Shown here piece after piece: positions 26,872 to 37,248 of a stretch of 64,000 bases of DNA (the first letter of the stretch is position 1; every line of letters starts with the position of its first letter). A model generated the notes under the pieces. It was not told where the DNA came from and ran no database searches. It saw nothing but the letters and a program-made list of their open reading frames with translations. The position numbers and the translations under genes were made by a program. The stretch comes from Sphingomonas aliaeris (GTDB lineage: Bacteria > Pseudomonadota > Alphaproteobacteria > Sphingomonadales > Sphingomonadaceae): positions 1,676,501 through 1,740,500 of the forward strand of contig NZ_CP061035.1 of NCBI RefSeq assembly GCF_016743815.1. The letters are read 5' to 3'.

Positions 26872-28029
26872 TCACCCCGCCGTGAACGTCAGCCCGGCAT
26901 TGTCGATCAACCGCTTGCGTAAAGGCGCGGCCATTATCGCGCCCGGCGTCCAGATTCCGCCCTCGGCCTGCACGTCGTGGACGAGGCACAGGGCCGCTTC
27001 GGCGATCATCTTGCTGGTCGATCCGTATCCGGGGTCGCGGTCGCCCGTGACGACCGCATCGATGCGGCGGCCGTCGGGCAATTCACCGATGAACAGCAGG
27101 TCGTAGAAGCCGGCGTCGCGCTCTTCCTTCGACGGGCCTTCGCCGGGCTTCGGGCCCTTGTCGCTGGTCATCGGATTGATCCGCGCGATCGCTTCCGCCG
27201 CGGCCTTGCCCATGTCGCCGATGCCGGGTGCGACCATCATCTCGTCATAGACAAAATCCGCGCCATAGGTCTGGCCGAGCAGGAAATTGGTGCGGTGGAC
27301 GTTCTTGGTGTTGATCGGCGCCATGATGAACGGCGCGACCCACGCGCCGATCGTGCTGTCATATTCGGGGAGCATCCCCTTGGGCTGGCTCGGGCCGCTG
27401 AAGCCGGGGGCGAGCGCGAAGGGATCGATCAACAGGCCGAGGATGCTCGGCTCGCGCGCGGCGGCGGCAAGCGTCGCCTTCAAACTCGCCGCGGTGCCGC
27501 CGGAGAACGTACCCTGCATCTTGCGGACACGGCATTTGACGCGCGGGGCGGCTTGACCGAACTTTTCCTTCGCCGCCTCCTGCAGCGTCAGTACGCCCAG
27601 ATCGAACGGGATGGAATCGAACCCGCAACTGAACACGATACGTGCGCCGGTCCGCTTGGCCGTCTCGTGATGCGCGTCGATCATCTTGCGCATCCAGGCG
27701 GGCTCGCCGCACAGGTCGACATAGGCCGTACCCGTTTCCGCGCAGGCGGCGACCAGATCGTTGCCGTACAATTGATAGGGGCCGACCGTGGTGAGCACGA
27801 CCTGCGTGCGTTCGCACATCGTCTTCAGCGACGCGGGGTCATCGCTATTCGCCACGATCAGCGGCGTGTCGGCAGGCGCGCCGATCTCGTCGCGAACCTC
27901 CTGCAGCTTGGTGAGCGAACGTCCCGCCATCGCCCAGCGCGTCGCGCCCGTCTGGACGAGATATTCCGCGACGAGGCGACCGGTAAAGCCGGTGGCGCCG
28001 TAAACGATGATGTCGAAGTCTTTTGCCAT
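26872..28029 (-). CDS. Saccharopine-dehydrogenase-like NADP-binding reductase
   Basis: 385-residue protein. The Rossmann start FDIIVYGATGFTGRLVAEYL binds NAD(P). Further blocks are VLTTVGPYQLYGNDLVAACA, YVDLCGEPAWMRKMIDAHHE and VFSCGFDSIPFDLGVLTLQE. These match the trans-acting enoyl reductase branch of the saccharopine dehydrogenase family, which reduces lipid intermediates in some actinobacteria. The substrate here is unknown. It is convergent with the DUF5694 gene. Confidence 0.85.
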   Translation of the reverse strand: MAKDFDIIVYGATGFTGRLVAEYLVQTGATRWAMAGRSLTKLQEVRDEIGAPADTPLIVANSDDPASLKTMCERTQVVLTTVGPYQLYGNDLVAACAETGTAYVDLCGEPAWMRKMIDAHHETAKRTGARIVFSCGFDSIPFDLGVLTLQEAAKEKFGQAAPRVKCRVRKMQGTFSGGTAASLKATLAAAAREPSILGLLIDPFALAPGFSGPSQPKGMLPEYDSTIGAWVAPFIMAPINTKNVHRTNFLLGQTYGADFVYDEMMVAPGIGDMGKAAAEAIARINPMTSDKGPKPGEGPSKEERDAGFYDLLFIGELPDGRRIDAVVTGDRDPGYGSTSKMIAEAALCLVHDVQAEGGIWTPGAIMAAPLRKRLIDNAGLTFTAG

Positions 28030-28033
28030 GTTC

Positions 28034-28131
28034 GCTCCCCTGCCGCTTGCGGGACGGGCCGGGGAGGCTCATCGCGCGCGGTATGGTGCAGTCATGCCCT
28101 CCCCCAGCCCCTCCCGCAAGCGGGAGGGGAG
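28034..28131. repeat. ~100-nt two-hairpin repeat unit (second copy)
   Basis: The left hairpin CCCCTGCCGC-TT-GCGGGACGGG is slightly decayed and followed by GCCGGGGAGG. The right hairpin CCCCTCCCGC-AA-GCGGGAGGGG (28108-28129) is identical to one in rnr. Length and order match the unit at 24628-24727, showing it is a mobile or copied element. Confidence 0.8.
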
Positions 28132-28150
28132 TTTAAGGGGCGTGTGCGCT

Positions 28151-29956
28151 CTAAGCGGCGTCGTTGAACTGCAAGCTGGCGAGACGCGCATACAGGCCGT
28201 TCTGCCCGATGAGGTTGGCGTGGCTCCCCGATTCCACGATGCGCCCGTCGCTCATCACGATGATCCGTTGCGCCGCGCGCACCGTCGCGAGGCGGTGGGC
28301 GATGACGATCGTCGTGCGGTCCTGCATCAGCCGTTCCAGCGCCTGCTGCACCAGCCGTTCGCTCTCCGCATCCAGCGCGCTGGTCGCCTCGTCGAGCAGC
28401 AGGATCGGCGCATCGCGCAGCAGCGCACGCGCGATCGCGACGCGCTGACGCTGGCCGCCGGACAGTCGTGCGCCGCCTTCGCCCAGGAACGTGTCCAGCC
28501 CGTCGGGCAGCTTGCGAAGGAATTCCGCGGCGTTTGCAGCCTCGGCCGCGGCCCAGAGCGCGTCGTCGCTCGCGTCCCATTTGCCATAGCGTAGATTGTC
28601 GCGCGCCGAGGCGCCGAAGATCACCGTTTCCTGCGGGACCATCGCGATCCGCTGGCGGATCTCCGCCGGGTCCGCATCGCGGAGCGCGACGCCGTCCATC
28701 CGGATCTCGCCGCTGGCAGGGTCGTAGAAACGCTGGATCAATTGGAACAACGTCGTCTTGCCCGCGCCTGAAGGCCCGACCACCGCGACCGTCTCACCGG
28801 GCGCGATGTCGAGCGAGAAATCGTGCAGGGCGGGCATGTCGAGCCGCGTCGGATAGCGGAATTCGACATGATCGAACGACACACTGCCACGCGCGGGGAC
28901 GGGCAGGGGAACCGGATTGGCGGGCGGCGCGATCTCGGGCTGCTCGGCGAGCAACTGCGCCAACCGGCTCGCTGCGCCCGCGCCGCGAAGCAAGTCGCCA
29001 TAGACTTCGGTCAACGCCCCGAACGCGCCCGCGACGATACCGCCGGTCAGCACGAATGCGGCGATCGATCCGCCGCTGATCCGGCCAGCCGCGACATCGA
29101 CCGCGCCTTCCCACAGCACCAGCGTGATCGATCCGAAGATCAGCCCGATGACGATCGCGGTCATCACCGACCGCAGCGCGATACGACGGCGGGCGGCGGC
29201 AAACGTCTCGGCCACCGCGTCCGAAAAGCGCTTCGCCTCGCGGCTTTCCTGCCCGAACGCCTGCACGATCTTCATCGCACCCAAAGTCTCGACCGCGATC
29301 GATCCGAGATCGGCGACCCGGTCCTGCGATTGCCGCGACTGGTTGCGGACGCGCCGGCCGAGCAACGCCATCGGCAGGATGATCACGGGAATACCGAGCA
29401 TCAGCATCCCGGCAAGTTTTGGAGAGATCGCGAACAGGTAGATCAATCCGCCGACGCCGGTGAAGCTGTTGCGCAGGGCGACCGACACCGTCGTGCCGAC
29501 GACCTGTTCGATCAACGTCGTGTCGGAGGTCAGTCGCGAGGCGATTTCCGACGGGCGGTTCTCCTCGAAGAAGCGCGGGGTCAGCGTCAGCAGGTGCGCC
29601 TGAACCGACGTGCGAATGTCCGCGACGACGCGTTCGCCGAGCCAGGAGACGTAATAGAAGCGCACCGCCGTTGCGAGTGCGAGCACCACGACGATCATCA
29701 GCAGATAATGGAACGACGAATCCACCGCGCCATTCTCGCCCGGGCCGAACCCGCGATCGATCACGCGCTTGAAGCCGTACGGGATCCCGATCGTCGCCGC
29801 CGACGTGAAGATCAGCGCAAGCCCGGCGGTCGCGATCTGGCGCGGATATTTACTGGCATGCCGCCACACCATCGCCAGATCGCTGAGGCGGCGCTTCGGC
29901 GCAGGATCGGCCGCCGGTGCGGATGACGGGAGCGATGCGGTCTGTGTGTCGGCCAT
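28151..29956 (-). CDS. ABC transporter, MsbA/LmrA-like half exporter
   Basis: 601-residue fused permease-ATPase. Six membrane helices occupy roughly residues 35-320, including LALIFTSAATIGIPYGFKRV and SFHYLLMIVVVLALATAVRF. The ATPase has Walker A VGPSGAGKTT, signature LSGGQRQRVAIARALL and Walker B ILLLDEATSALD. It works as a homodimer and probably exports a lipid or hydrophobic molecule. The substrate is not evident from sequence or neighbours. Confidence 0.93.
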   Translation of the reverse strand: MADTQTASLPSSAPAADPAPKRRLSDLAMVWRHASKYPRQIATAGLALIFTSAATIGIPYGFKRVIDRGFGPGENGAVDSSFHYLLMIVVVLALATAVRFYYVSWLGERVVADIRTSVQAHLLTLTPRFFEENRPSEIASRLTSDTTLIEQVVGTTVSVALRNSFTGVGGLIYLFAISPKLAGMLMLGIPVIILPMALLGRRVRNQSRQSQDRVADLGSIAVETLGAMKIVQAFGQESREAKRFSDAVAETFAAARRRIALRSVMTAIVIGLIFGSITLVLWEGAVDVAAGRISGGSIAAFVLTGGIVAGAFGALTEVYGDLLRGAGAASRLAQLLAEQPEIAPPANPVPLPVPARGSVSFDHVEFRYPTRLDMPALHDFSLDIAPGETVAVVGPSGAGKTTLFQLIQRFYDPASGEIRMDGVALRDADPAEIRQRIAMVPQETVIFGASARDNLRYGKWDASDDALWAAAEAANAAEFLRKLPDGLDTFLGEGGARLSGGQRQRVAIARALLRDAPILLLDEATSALDAESERLVQQALERLMQDRTTIVIAHRLATVRAAQRIIVMSDGRIVESGSHANLIGQNGLYARLASLQFNDAA

Positions 29957-30088
29957 CCGCTCGCGCTAGCAGGGTGCGCGCAGTCCCTCAACGGGCCATC
30001 CCCGGGAACCAAGTGCGCATTGCAAGCGCTGTCAGACAGGTTTATGCCGCAGGTGCGAAATAACCCGTTTTCAAAAGTTGGGTATGTA

Positions 30089-31333
30089 ATGCTTTATAAT
30101 GCTTACGAAATTCAGAAATCCATGCTCGCCGGTGCGAGCGCGATGGCCGATTTCGGCGCTGGCTGGCTGAACAATCCGACAAATCCCTTCTCCTACATGG
30201 GCGGCGGCACCGTCATGGCCTCCGCACTGGAGGTGTTCGCGCACGCCGCCGCGCCGCGCGGCAAGCCGGCCTTCGGTCTCGACAGCACGACGATTGACGG
30301 GCGCGACGTCCCGGTTGTCGAGGAGATCGTGCTGCGCAAGCCGTTCGGTCAGTTGAAGCGCTTCAAGCGCGAAGGCGTCACCGGTGGGCCGAAGCTGCTG
30401 ATCGTGGCCCCGATGTCCGGCCATTACGCGACCCTGTTGCGCGGTACGGTCGAACGGATGCTGCCGGTCGCGGACGTCTACATCACCGACTGGCGCGACG
30501 CGAAGCTGGTGCCGCTATCGGACGGCAAGTTCGATCTGGACGACTATGTCGATTACGTGATCGAATTCCTCGACGTGATCGGCAAGGGCGGGGACGGCGA
30601 TGCGAAGGGCCAGCGCCCGAACATGCTCGCCGTCTGCCAGCCATCGGTTCCGTGCTACGCCGCCATTTGCCTGATGAGCGCGGACAAGCACCCCAACCGT
30701 CCCAAGACGCTGACGCTGATGGGCGGCCCGGTCGACACGCGCGAGGCACCGACTGCGGTCAACACGCTGGCGACGGAACGCCCGCACAGCTGGTTCAGCC
30801 AAAACGTCATCGCGACGATCCCGGCATCCTATCCGGGCGCCGGCCGCCGCGTCTATCCGGGCTTCCTGCAGCTTGCCGGTTTCATGTCGATGAACCTCGG
30901 CAATCACATGATGTCGCATTACGAGATGTTCAAACACCTTGTCCAAGGTGACGGCGACAGCGCTGATATGTCGAAGGATTTCTACGAGGAATATCGCTCG
31001 GTCTGCGACATGACGGCGGAATTCTATCTCCAGACGATCGACGTCGTGTTCCAGGATCATGCCTTGCCCAAGGGCGAGATGATGCACCGCGGTCGTCGCG
31101 TCGATCCCGCCGCGATCACCGATATCGCGATCTTGGCGATCGAGGGCGAGAAAGACGATATTTCAGGTCTGGGCCAGACGCAGGCCGCGCTGACGATCGC
31201 GACGAAGCTGCCCGCGGCCAAGAAGAAGTATTACATGGCCGAAGGTGCCGGGCATTACGGCATCTTCAACGGCAGCAAATGGCGCGACCGCATCGCCCCC
31301 GTGCTGGAAAAATGGATGGAAACCAACGCCTGA
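30089..31333 (+). CDS. phaZ: Intracellular polyhydroxyalkanoate depolymerase
   Basis: 414-residue intracellular PHA/PHB depolymerase that mobilises carbon storage granules. The start MLYNAYEIQKSMLAGASAMA and FSYMGGGTVMASALEVFAHA are family hallmarks. The nucleophile region AVCQPSVP places Cys at residue 183, as in the well-studied Ralstonia enzyme, which uses Cys where a lipase would have Ser. The C-terminal part has LAIEGEKDDISGLGQTQAAL and AEGAGHYGIFNGSKWRDRIA with the catalytic Asp/His region. ATG 30089 is chosen over the longer frame. It is divergent from the ABC exporter. Confidence 0.93.
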   Translation: MLYNAYEIQKSMLAGASAMADFGAGWLNNPTNPFSYMGGGTVMASALEVFAHAAAPRGKPAFGLDSTTIDGRDVPVVEEIVLRKPFGQLKRFKREGVTGGPKLLIVAPMSGHYATLLRGTVERMLPVADVYITDWRDAKLVPLSDGKFDLDDYVDYVIEFLDVIGKGGDGDAKGQRPNMLAVCQPSVPCYAAICLMSADKHPNRPKTLTLMGGPVDTREAPTAVNTLATERPHSWFSQNVIATIPASYPGAGRRVYPGFLQLAGFMSMNLGNHMMSHYEMFKHLVQGDGDSADMSKDFYEEYRSVCDMTAEFYLQTIDVVFQDHALPKGEMMHRGRRVDPAAITDIAILAIEGEKDDISGLGQTQAALTIATKLPAAKKKYYMAEGAGHYGIFNGSKWRDRIAPVLEKWMETNA

Positions 31334-31381
31334 CGGGTTGGGGTTGGAGAGTTATTGCTCCACGCCAACCCGCTTCCACCT

Positions 31382-31449
31382 GTTCGTCCTGAGCTTGTCG
31401 AAGGGCGGGTAGAAACGGACAGGTGCTTCGACACGCTCAGCACGAACGG
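31382..31449. repeat. Intact palindromic repeat; unoccupied IS110 target
   Basis: The left arm GTTCGTCCTGAGCTTGTCG followed by AAGGGCGGG faces the right arm GTGCTTCGACACGCTCAGCA followed by CGAACGG. This is the intact version of the repeat that the IS110 element interrupts at 50987/52151. The 16-nt sequence TCCTGAGCTTGTCGAA (31387-31402) is exactly the sequence specified by the bridge RNA guides. Confidence 0.85.
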
Positions 31450-31603
31450 CTGGTAACCCTGCCCGATTGCCAAAGGCGGGCGGGATGGCCGATATCCGCC
31501 GGGACAAACAAACCCCCATCTTTGGCGGATACTAAAAAAGCCGGGAACGTCGGGAGGTTTTTACCCCGCCGACCTTCCCAGCCTGTCGCGTGCCTCAATA
31601 AAA

Positions 31604-32083
31604 TCAGGCAGCGGTGGTGTCGACCTTCGCGTGGCTGCCCGCTTCGCTCGGCTTGATATCGCCGCCGAACAGCATCTTGAGACGACCGGTCAGCGACACG
31701 TCCGCCTCCCACAATTCCGCGCTGTCGATATCGAAGCGCAACAAGGCCAGGTTCGGGTCGTTCTTGCCGCCCGGAAACCAGGCTTCAACCTGCTTGTTCC
31801 AAAGCTTCTCGATCATCGCGAAATCGTTGTCGATCTTGGCGCTCCCGCTCATGCAGGCGAAGAAATCGTGCCCCTTCGACACGAACTGCGCCATCGCGTC
31901 GCCGCCCTTGGCGAGCCGGTTATCCTTGCCCACGAAGAAGAACAACGTGTCAACCAGATCCTTGTCGAGCTGCGCGGTCAGCGGCTCGCTATGTTCGCCC
32001 GATCCAGTCAGGCCGACCATCACGTACGGGCTGTCGGCCATCTTGTCCCACAGGTCTTGCTTGATCTTTGCGGTATCGGTCAC
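31604..32083 (-). CDS. Pyridoxamine 5'-phosphate oxidase-related general stress protein
   Basis: 159-residue split-barrel flavin- or pyridoxal-binding protein of the general stress protein 26 type. It reads TAKIKQDLWDKMADSPYVMV, FFFVGKDNRLAKGGDAMAQF, FFACMSGSAKIDNDFAMIEK and LWNKQVEAWFPGGKNDPNLA, all conserved in that family. The GTG at 32083 fits the family N-terminus, while the longer upstream frame runs into a repeat. The exact reaction is unknown; family members bind FMN. Confidence 0.88.
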   Translation of the reverse strand: MTDTAKIKQDLWDKMADSPYVMVGLTGSGEHSEPLTAQLDKDLVDTLFFFVGKDNRLAKGGDAMAQFVSKGHDFFACMSGSAKIDNDFAMIEKLWNKQVEAWFPGGKNDPNLALLRFDIDSAELWEADVSLTGRLKMLFGGDIKPSEAGSHAKVDTTAA

Positions 32084-32175
32084 GGGGTGCTCCTCGAACG
32101 GGTTCGGGAGGACAACGCGCAGGAGCCAAAGGGTTTCCTCGGGGGCGTAACGATCGCAGAAAGGGCCCCCCAGCG

Positions 32176-32254
32176 CCCGTTCGTTTCGAGCGCCGTCGAG
32201 AAACATGCCTCGATGCCAACGCCTAGGTTTCTCGACTTCGCTCGAAACGAACGG
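32176..32254. repeat. Palindromic repeat (CGTTTCGAGCG family)
   Basis: CCCGTTCGTTTCGAGCG with CGTCGAGAAAC on the left is mirrored by GGTTTCTCGACTTCGCTCGA and AACGAACGG on the right. Two related copies lie at 50861-50940 and 52270-52298. It is located upstream of the general stress protein gene. Confidence 0.75.
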
Positions 32255-32292
32255 AAAGGGGGGGCAGGCTCTCAACTCCCGCCCTGAAACGA

Positions 32293-32326
32293 GTGAACCC
32301 CGGTCGCTGACACAACCGGGGCTCAC
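32293..32326. terminator. Possible hairpin end of the thiolase transcript
   Basis: GTGAACCCCGGT pairs with ACCGGGGCTCAC (one mismatch) around a 10-nt loop, 66 nt beyond the thiolase stop. There is no U-run, so it may stabilise or end the message without being a classical intrinsic terminator. Confidence 0.35.
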
Positions 32327-32351
32327 AGAAAGGCGCCTATGACGTCGCCTT

Positions 32352-32372
32352 CTCAATACATATCGTATTGAG
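32352..32372. promoter_or_regulatory. AT-rich inverted repeat, possible operator
   Basis: CTCAATAC and GTATTGAG form a perfect 8-bp inverted repeat with a 5-nt spacer in an unusually AT-rich patch between the thiolase and general stress protein genes. The symmetry suits a dimeric repressor site or a small hairpin. Confidence 0.4.
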
Positions 32373-32391
32373 CTGAAAATTCAAGATTGCC

Positions 32392-33570
<1,179 letters not shown>

Positions 33571-33664
33571 TGTTTGGTCCTTCTTGTCGTGCGCTCCACC
33601 GTTTTCGGCGGAGGCGGGGAGGGGGTGGGAGCGGCGTTGCAAGACGCCGATCCGGGAAATCAGG

Positions 33665-34123
33665 TCACACGAAGATCTGGCTGATCCATTCGGCGATCAT
33701 TGCCGGCTTGTCCTCGCCTTCGATCTCGACCGAGAATTCGTTCGTCTGCTGCCACTGGCCGGGGCGCTTTTCGGCGAATTCCAGAAGCTTGAACCGGCCG
33801 CGAACCCGCTTGCCGGAACGAACCGGGGTCAGGAAACGGACTTTGTTGCCGCCGTAATTGACGCCCATCTTCACGCCGGAGACGGTGACGGGATCGATGA
33901 TCTTGGACGACAGCAACGGCATTAGCGACAGGGTCAGGAAGCCATGCGCGATCGTGCCGCCGAACGGCGTCATCGCGGCCTTTTCGGGATCGATATGGAT
34001 GAACTGGTGATCGCCCGTCGCATCGGCGAACTTGTTGATCATCTCCTGCGTCACCTCGACCCATTCGGAAACGCTTTCCTGGCCGATGCGGCCGGCCATT
34101 TCCTGTGCGGTGATCGTCGTCAC
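33665..34123 (-). CDS. MaoC-family (R)-hydratase
   Basis: 152-residue hot-dog-fold enoyl-CoA hydratase. The catalytic dyad region is in [20 protein letters not shown] with Asp and His, followed by [40 protein letters not shown] is typical of the family. It probably hydrates enoyl-CoA to (R)-3-hydroxyacyl-CoA, a step that can link beta-oxidation and PHA metabolism. It lies upstream of thiolase on the same strand. Confidence 0.92.
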   Translation of the reverse strand: MTTITAQEMAGRIGQESVSEWVEVTQEMINKFADATGDHQFIHIDPEKAAMTPFGGTIAHGFLTLSLMPLLSSKIIDPVTVSGVKMGVNYGGNKVRFLTPVRSGKRVRGRFKLLEFAEKRPGQWQQTNEFSVEIEGEDKPAMIAEWISQIFV

Positions 34124-34317
34124 GATGCGTGTTCCTCATCTGTCGCTGGTCTGCGCGCAAATGACATCCCGACCGCCGCGACGCAAGCCCGGCCCGACCG
34201 AAAGCTGGAAGCATCAGCATCCCGTACCGTTCTCCACCCGTTATACGAGAGGGGTGCAGCGCACCATGACCGGACCCGATATTCGAAAACCCCGATTCGT
34301 AGCGATCGATGCGACGA

Positions 34318-35556
34318 TCAACCGTCGACGGCGGAGCGATCAGACGAGCGGGGCCGCGGCGTTGGGGCGGGCTCGTCCACCTCCGGCTGTGCCCGGTCCT
34401 TTGGCGGCCGGGCGGCATAGGGCATGATCATCCCGCCTTGCGGCGCGGCGGTGAAGGTCGTCTGAGTCTGATACGCAAGCTCGATCCCCTCCGCATTGAA
34501 CCGGCGGATGATCGCCAGTCCGACCAGATGGCGCGCATCGAAGAAGTCCTGGAACGCCGCCGTCTCCGAATCGAACTCGACGTCGAAATCGTAACTGCTC
34601 GCCCCGAAATTCAGGAAGCCCGCACGGACGAACTTCACGCCGCACCGCTCGATCTCTTCCTTCAGGATATCGTGCAGCCGGTCCATCACCTCGACCGGGG
34701 TCCATTGCACCAGCCCCAGCGTGAACTTGATCCGGCGATATTCGCGCCGCGTATTGTTGACGATCTCCTTGTCCAGCAGCAGCCGGTTGGCGATGATCAG
34801 TTCCTCCCCGCTCGGCGCGCGAATGCGGGTGGATTTGACGCCGATCGCCTCGACCGACCCGGACGACGTACCGAACGTGATCGCGTCGCCCTTGCGGAAC
34901 GGCCGGTCGAAGATGATCGCGATCGCCGCGAACAGGTCGCCGAATATGCCCTGCGCCGCCAGACCGATCGCGATGCCGCCGACGCCGAGGCCGGCGATCA
35001 GCCCGGTGACGTTCACGCCCAGATTGTCGAGCACCACGATCAGCGCGATCGCGAAGACCGCGAACGTCACGAGCAACCGGATGATGCTCATTGCGCTGCC
35101 CAGCGCCTCGCCCGAATAATGTTCCGACGCGGTGCGGTGCCCGATCGCACCCAGGATGATCTCGCGCGCCCAATAGGCCGCCTGGAAAACGGCGGCGACG
35201 GTGAACAGGAAGTTGACCGTCGTCACCACTTCCGGGGGAGGGTCGGAATAGCCGGTGACGAGCTTTATCGCGACCATCAGCATGAAGAAGTTGCCGGTCT
35301 TTCCGATCGCGCGCCCGATCACGCGGCCCCAGCCTTCGTGCGACTTGCTTCGTTCGCCGATCCGTTCGCCGAACTTTCGCGCGGTATGCAGCGCCAGGAA
35401 GATGGCGGTCCCGGCCGCGCCGGCGATCAATATCTGCAACCAGTGCGTCTGGATCCAGGCGAAGCTGACATTCAGCAGGCTTTGCGCCTGCGTGCCGATA
35501 TCCGCATCCGGGATGATCGGCTTCGCCGCTGTGCTGTTCGCGGTCGTATTGGTCAT
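34318..35556 (-). CDS. Mechanosensitive ion channel family protein (MscS-type)
   Basis: 412 residues. The N-terminal part has helices such as WLQILIAGAAGTAIFLALHT. The pore-lining helix and beta domain are seen in LGVNVTGLIAGLGVGGIAIG followed by LAAQGIFGDLFAAIAIIFDR and PFRKGDAITFG, the MscS signature. The cytoplasmic domain follows, and the tail is rich in Pro and charged residues. It opens under membrane tension to release osmolytes. It is 20 nt downstream of the topoisomerase IB gene on the same strand. Confidence 0.92.
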   Translation of the reverse strand: MTNTTANSTAAKPIIPDADIGTQAQSLLNVSFAWIQTHWLQILIAGAAGTAIFLALHTARKFGERIGERSKSHEGWGRVIGRAIGKTGNFFMLMVAIKLVTGYSDPPPEVVTTVNFLFTVAAVFQAAYWAREIILGAIGHRTASEHYSGEALGSAMSIIRLLVTFAVFAIALIVVLDNLGVNVTGLIAGLGVGGIAIGLAAQGIFGDLFAAIAIIFDRPFRKGDAITFGTSSGSVEAIGVKSTRIRAPSGEELIIANRLLLDKEIVNNTRREYRRIKFTLGLVQWTPVEVMDRLHDILKEEIERCGVKFVRAGFLNFGASSYDFDVEFDSETAAFQDFFDARHLVGLAIIRRFNAEGIELAYQTQTTFTAAPQGGMIMPYAARPPKDRAQPEVDEPAPTPRPRSSDRSAVDG

Positions 35557-35575
35557 AGGGATACTCGAAAGTCTT

Positions 35576-36583
35576 TCAGGCGGCCTTGGCGGTACGCACC
35601 GGTTTGGCGCGCTCGAGGAAATCGATCAGACCCCGTTCCGCGCGGGAGAGATATTGCGACCGCCGCGGCAGCTTTAGGCCCATGCGGAATTCGGACTGTC
35701 CCTCTTTCACGAGCGCGATGAGCATAGGGTGAACGTACGACTTGCGCGCGATGGCCGGCGTGTTGCCGAGCGCTTCGGTAACCGGCTCCAGCAGCATCTT
35801 CAGGCCGATGTCGTGATCGGCAATGGCGAGCGTCTCGAATGCGATCGCACTGGCGCTCCAGGTGCGGAAATGCTTGGCGGTGTAATCTTCGCCCATCGCC
35901 TCGCGGATATAGTCGTTGACGTCGGATGACGTGACCGGATGGCACCCGCCCGTGTCGTCGACCCAGCTGAACAGATGCTGGCAGTTCAGGTCCGAGCATT
36001 TCTTGACGAACCGGCTGAGCGATCCGTCGGTAATGGTCAGCGTGCGCAGCTTCCCCGATTTCGCCTTATATTGCAGCTTCAGCGTCTGGCCCTTCAGCTT
36101 GGCGTGCCGCTTGCGCAGCGTGGTCGCGCCATAGCTCTTGTTTTCCTTCACATATCCTTCGTTCCCGACGCGAACATGGCCCAGGTCGAGCAACCGGACG
36201 ATCGCGGCGACGGCGGCGGCCTTGCCAAGCCCGCGCCGTTTCAGATCCTTTTCGACCCGCGCCCGAAGTTTGGGCAACGCCCGCCCGAACGGCGCGCACA
36301 GATCGTATTTCTCCAGATCGCGCTTTTCACGGAAACCGAGGTGATAGCGATATTGCTTGCGGCCCTTTTCATCCCATCCGACCGCCTGGATATGGCCATT
36401 CGGGTTGGGACAGAACCACGCGTCGCGGTAAGCGGGGGGCAGGCCGATCGCATTCAGCCGGTCGATCTCGTCGCGATCGGTGATGCGGCTGCCGTCGGGG
36501 GCGAAATAGCCCCAGCCATGCGACATCTTCTTGCGGGTGATGCCGGGTTCGGAATCGTCGTGATAGATAATGCGTGCGCTCAT
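35576..36583 (-). CDS. DNA topoisomerase IB
   Basis: 335-residue poxvirus-like type IB topoisomerase, which relaxes supercoils through a 3'-phosphotyrosyl intermediate. The N-terminal domain includes GWGYFAPDGSRITDRDEIDR and CPNPNGHIQAVGWDEKGRKQ. The catalytic domain has ARVRVGNEGY-type DLGHVRVGNEGYVKENKSYG and LRKRHAKLKG, then AKHFRTWSASAIAFETLA. The nucleophile is Tyr283 in ARKSYVHPMLI. The start is ATG. It is divergent from the gene at 36693. Confidence 0.94.
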   Translation of the reverse strand: MSARIIYHDDSEPGITRKKMSHGWGYFAPDGSRITDRDEIDRLNAIGLPPAYRDAWFCPNPNGHIQAVGWDEKGRKQYRYHLGFREKRDLEKYDLCAPFGRALPKLRARVEKDLKRRGLGKAAAVAAIVRLLDLGHVRVGNEGYVKENKSYGATTLRKRHAKLKGQTLKLQYKAKSGKLRTLTITDGSLSRFVKKCSDLNCQHLFSWVDDTGGCHPVTSSDVNDYIREAMGEDYTAKHFRTWSASAIAFETLAIADHDIGLKMLLEPVTEALGNTPAIARKSYVHPMLIALVKEGQSEFRMGLKLPRRSQYLSRAERGLIDFLERAKPVRTAKAA

Positions 36584-36692
36584 CGTCTTGGGAAATGCGC
36601 GGCTGGTCGCTTCGTTCCGGAATTGCCCGGAACCGCGGGCGTTCGGCAGGTGTTCGGGCTGCTCTCATCCCAATGAATCCAAGGAATTATCT

Positions 36693-37244
36693 ATGGCCGA
36701 TCTTTCGAACGCCCATGTCCTGATCCTCGCGACCGATGGGTTCGAGCAATCCGAACTGTTCGATCCCCGCCAGGCCCTGCTCGACGCCGGCGTCAAGGTG
36801 ACGCTGGCCTCGATCGCGACCGACCCGATCCAGGGCATGGAGCATGACGAAAAGGGCAAGACGATCACGCCGGACATCACGTTGGACGACGTGGATACCG
36901 ACGACTATACCGCTTTGCTGCTGCCCGGCGGCGTCGCGAACCCCGACGCGCTGCGCATGGAGGATCGCGCGGTCGAGATCGTTCAGGAATTCGTCGATGA
37001 CGGGAAGACGGTTGCCGCCATCTGCCACGCACCGTGGTTGCTGATCGAGGCCGACGTCGTTGACGGCGCACGCATGACCAGCTGGCCGTCGCTCCGCACC
37101 GATCTCGCCAATGCGGGCGCCGACGTCGTAGACGAGGAAGTGGTGGTCGATGGCCAGTTCATCACCAGCCGCAAGCCCGACGACATTCCCGCATTCAGCA
37201 AGGCGCTGATCGCGGCGCTCGAAAAGGTGCCTGCGGAAGCCTGA
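36693..37244 (+). CDS. Type 1 glutamine amidotransferase / DJ-1-PfpI family protein
   Basis: 183 residues. The nucleophile Cys111 sits in VAAICHAPWLL, with the acidic partner in ILATDGFEQSELFDPRQALL, as in the YhbO/PfpI branch. LLLPGGVANPDALRMEDRAV is a family block. These proteins are associated with protease, chaperone or glyoxal-detoxifying activities in different organisms; the precise activity is unknown here. The start follows AAGGAATT. It is convergent with the acyltransferase gene, 4 nt away. Confidence 0.9.
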   Translation: MADLSNAHVLILATDGFEQSELFDPRQALLDAGVKVTLASIATDPIQGMEHDEKGKTITPDITLDDVDTDDYTALLLPGGVANPDALRMEDRAVEIVQEFVDDGKTVAAICHAPWLLIEADVVDGARMTSWPSLRTDLANAGADVVDEEVVVDGQFITSRKPDDIPAFSKALIAALEKVPAEA

Positions 37245-37248
37245 TCGC

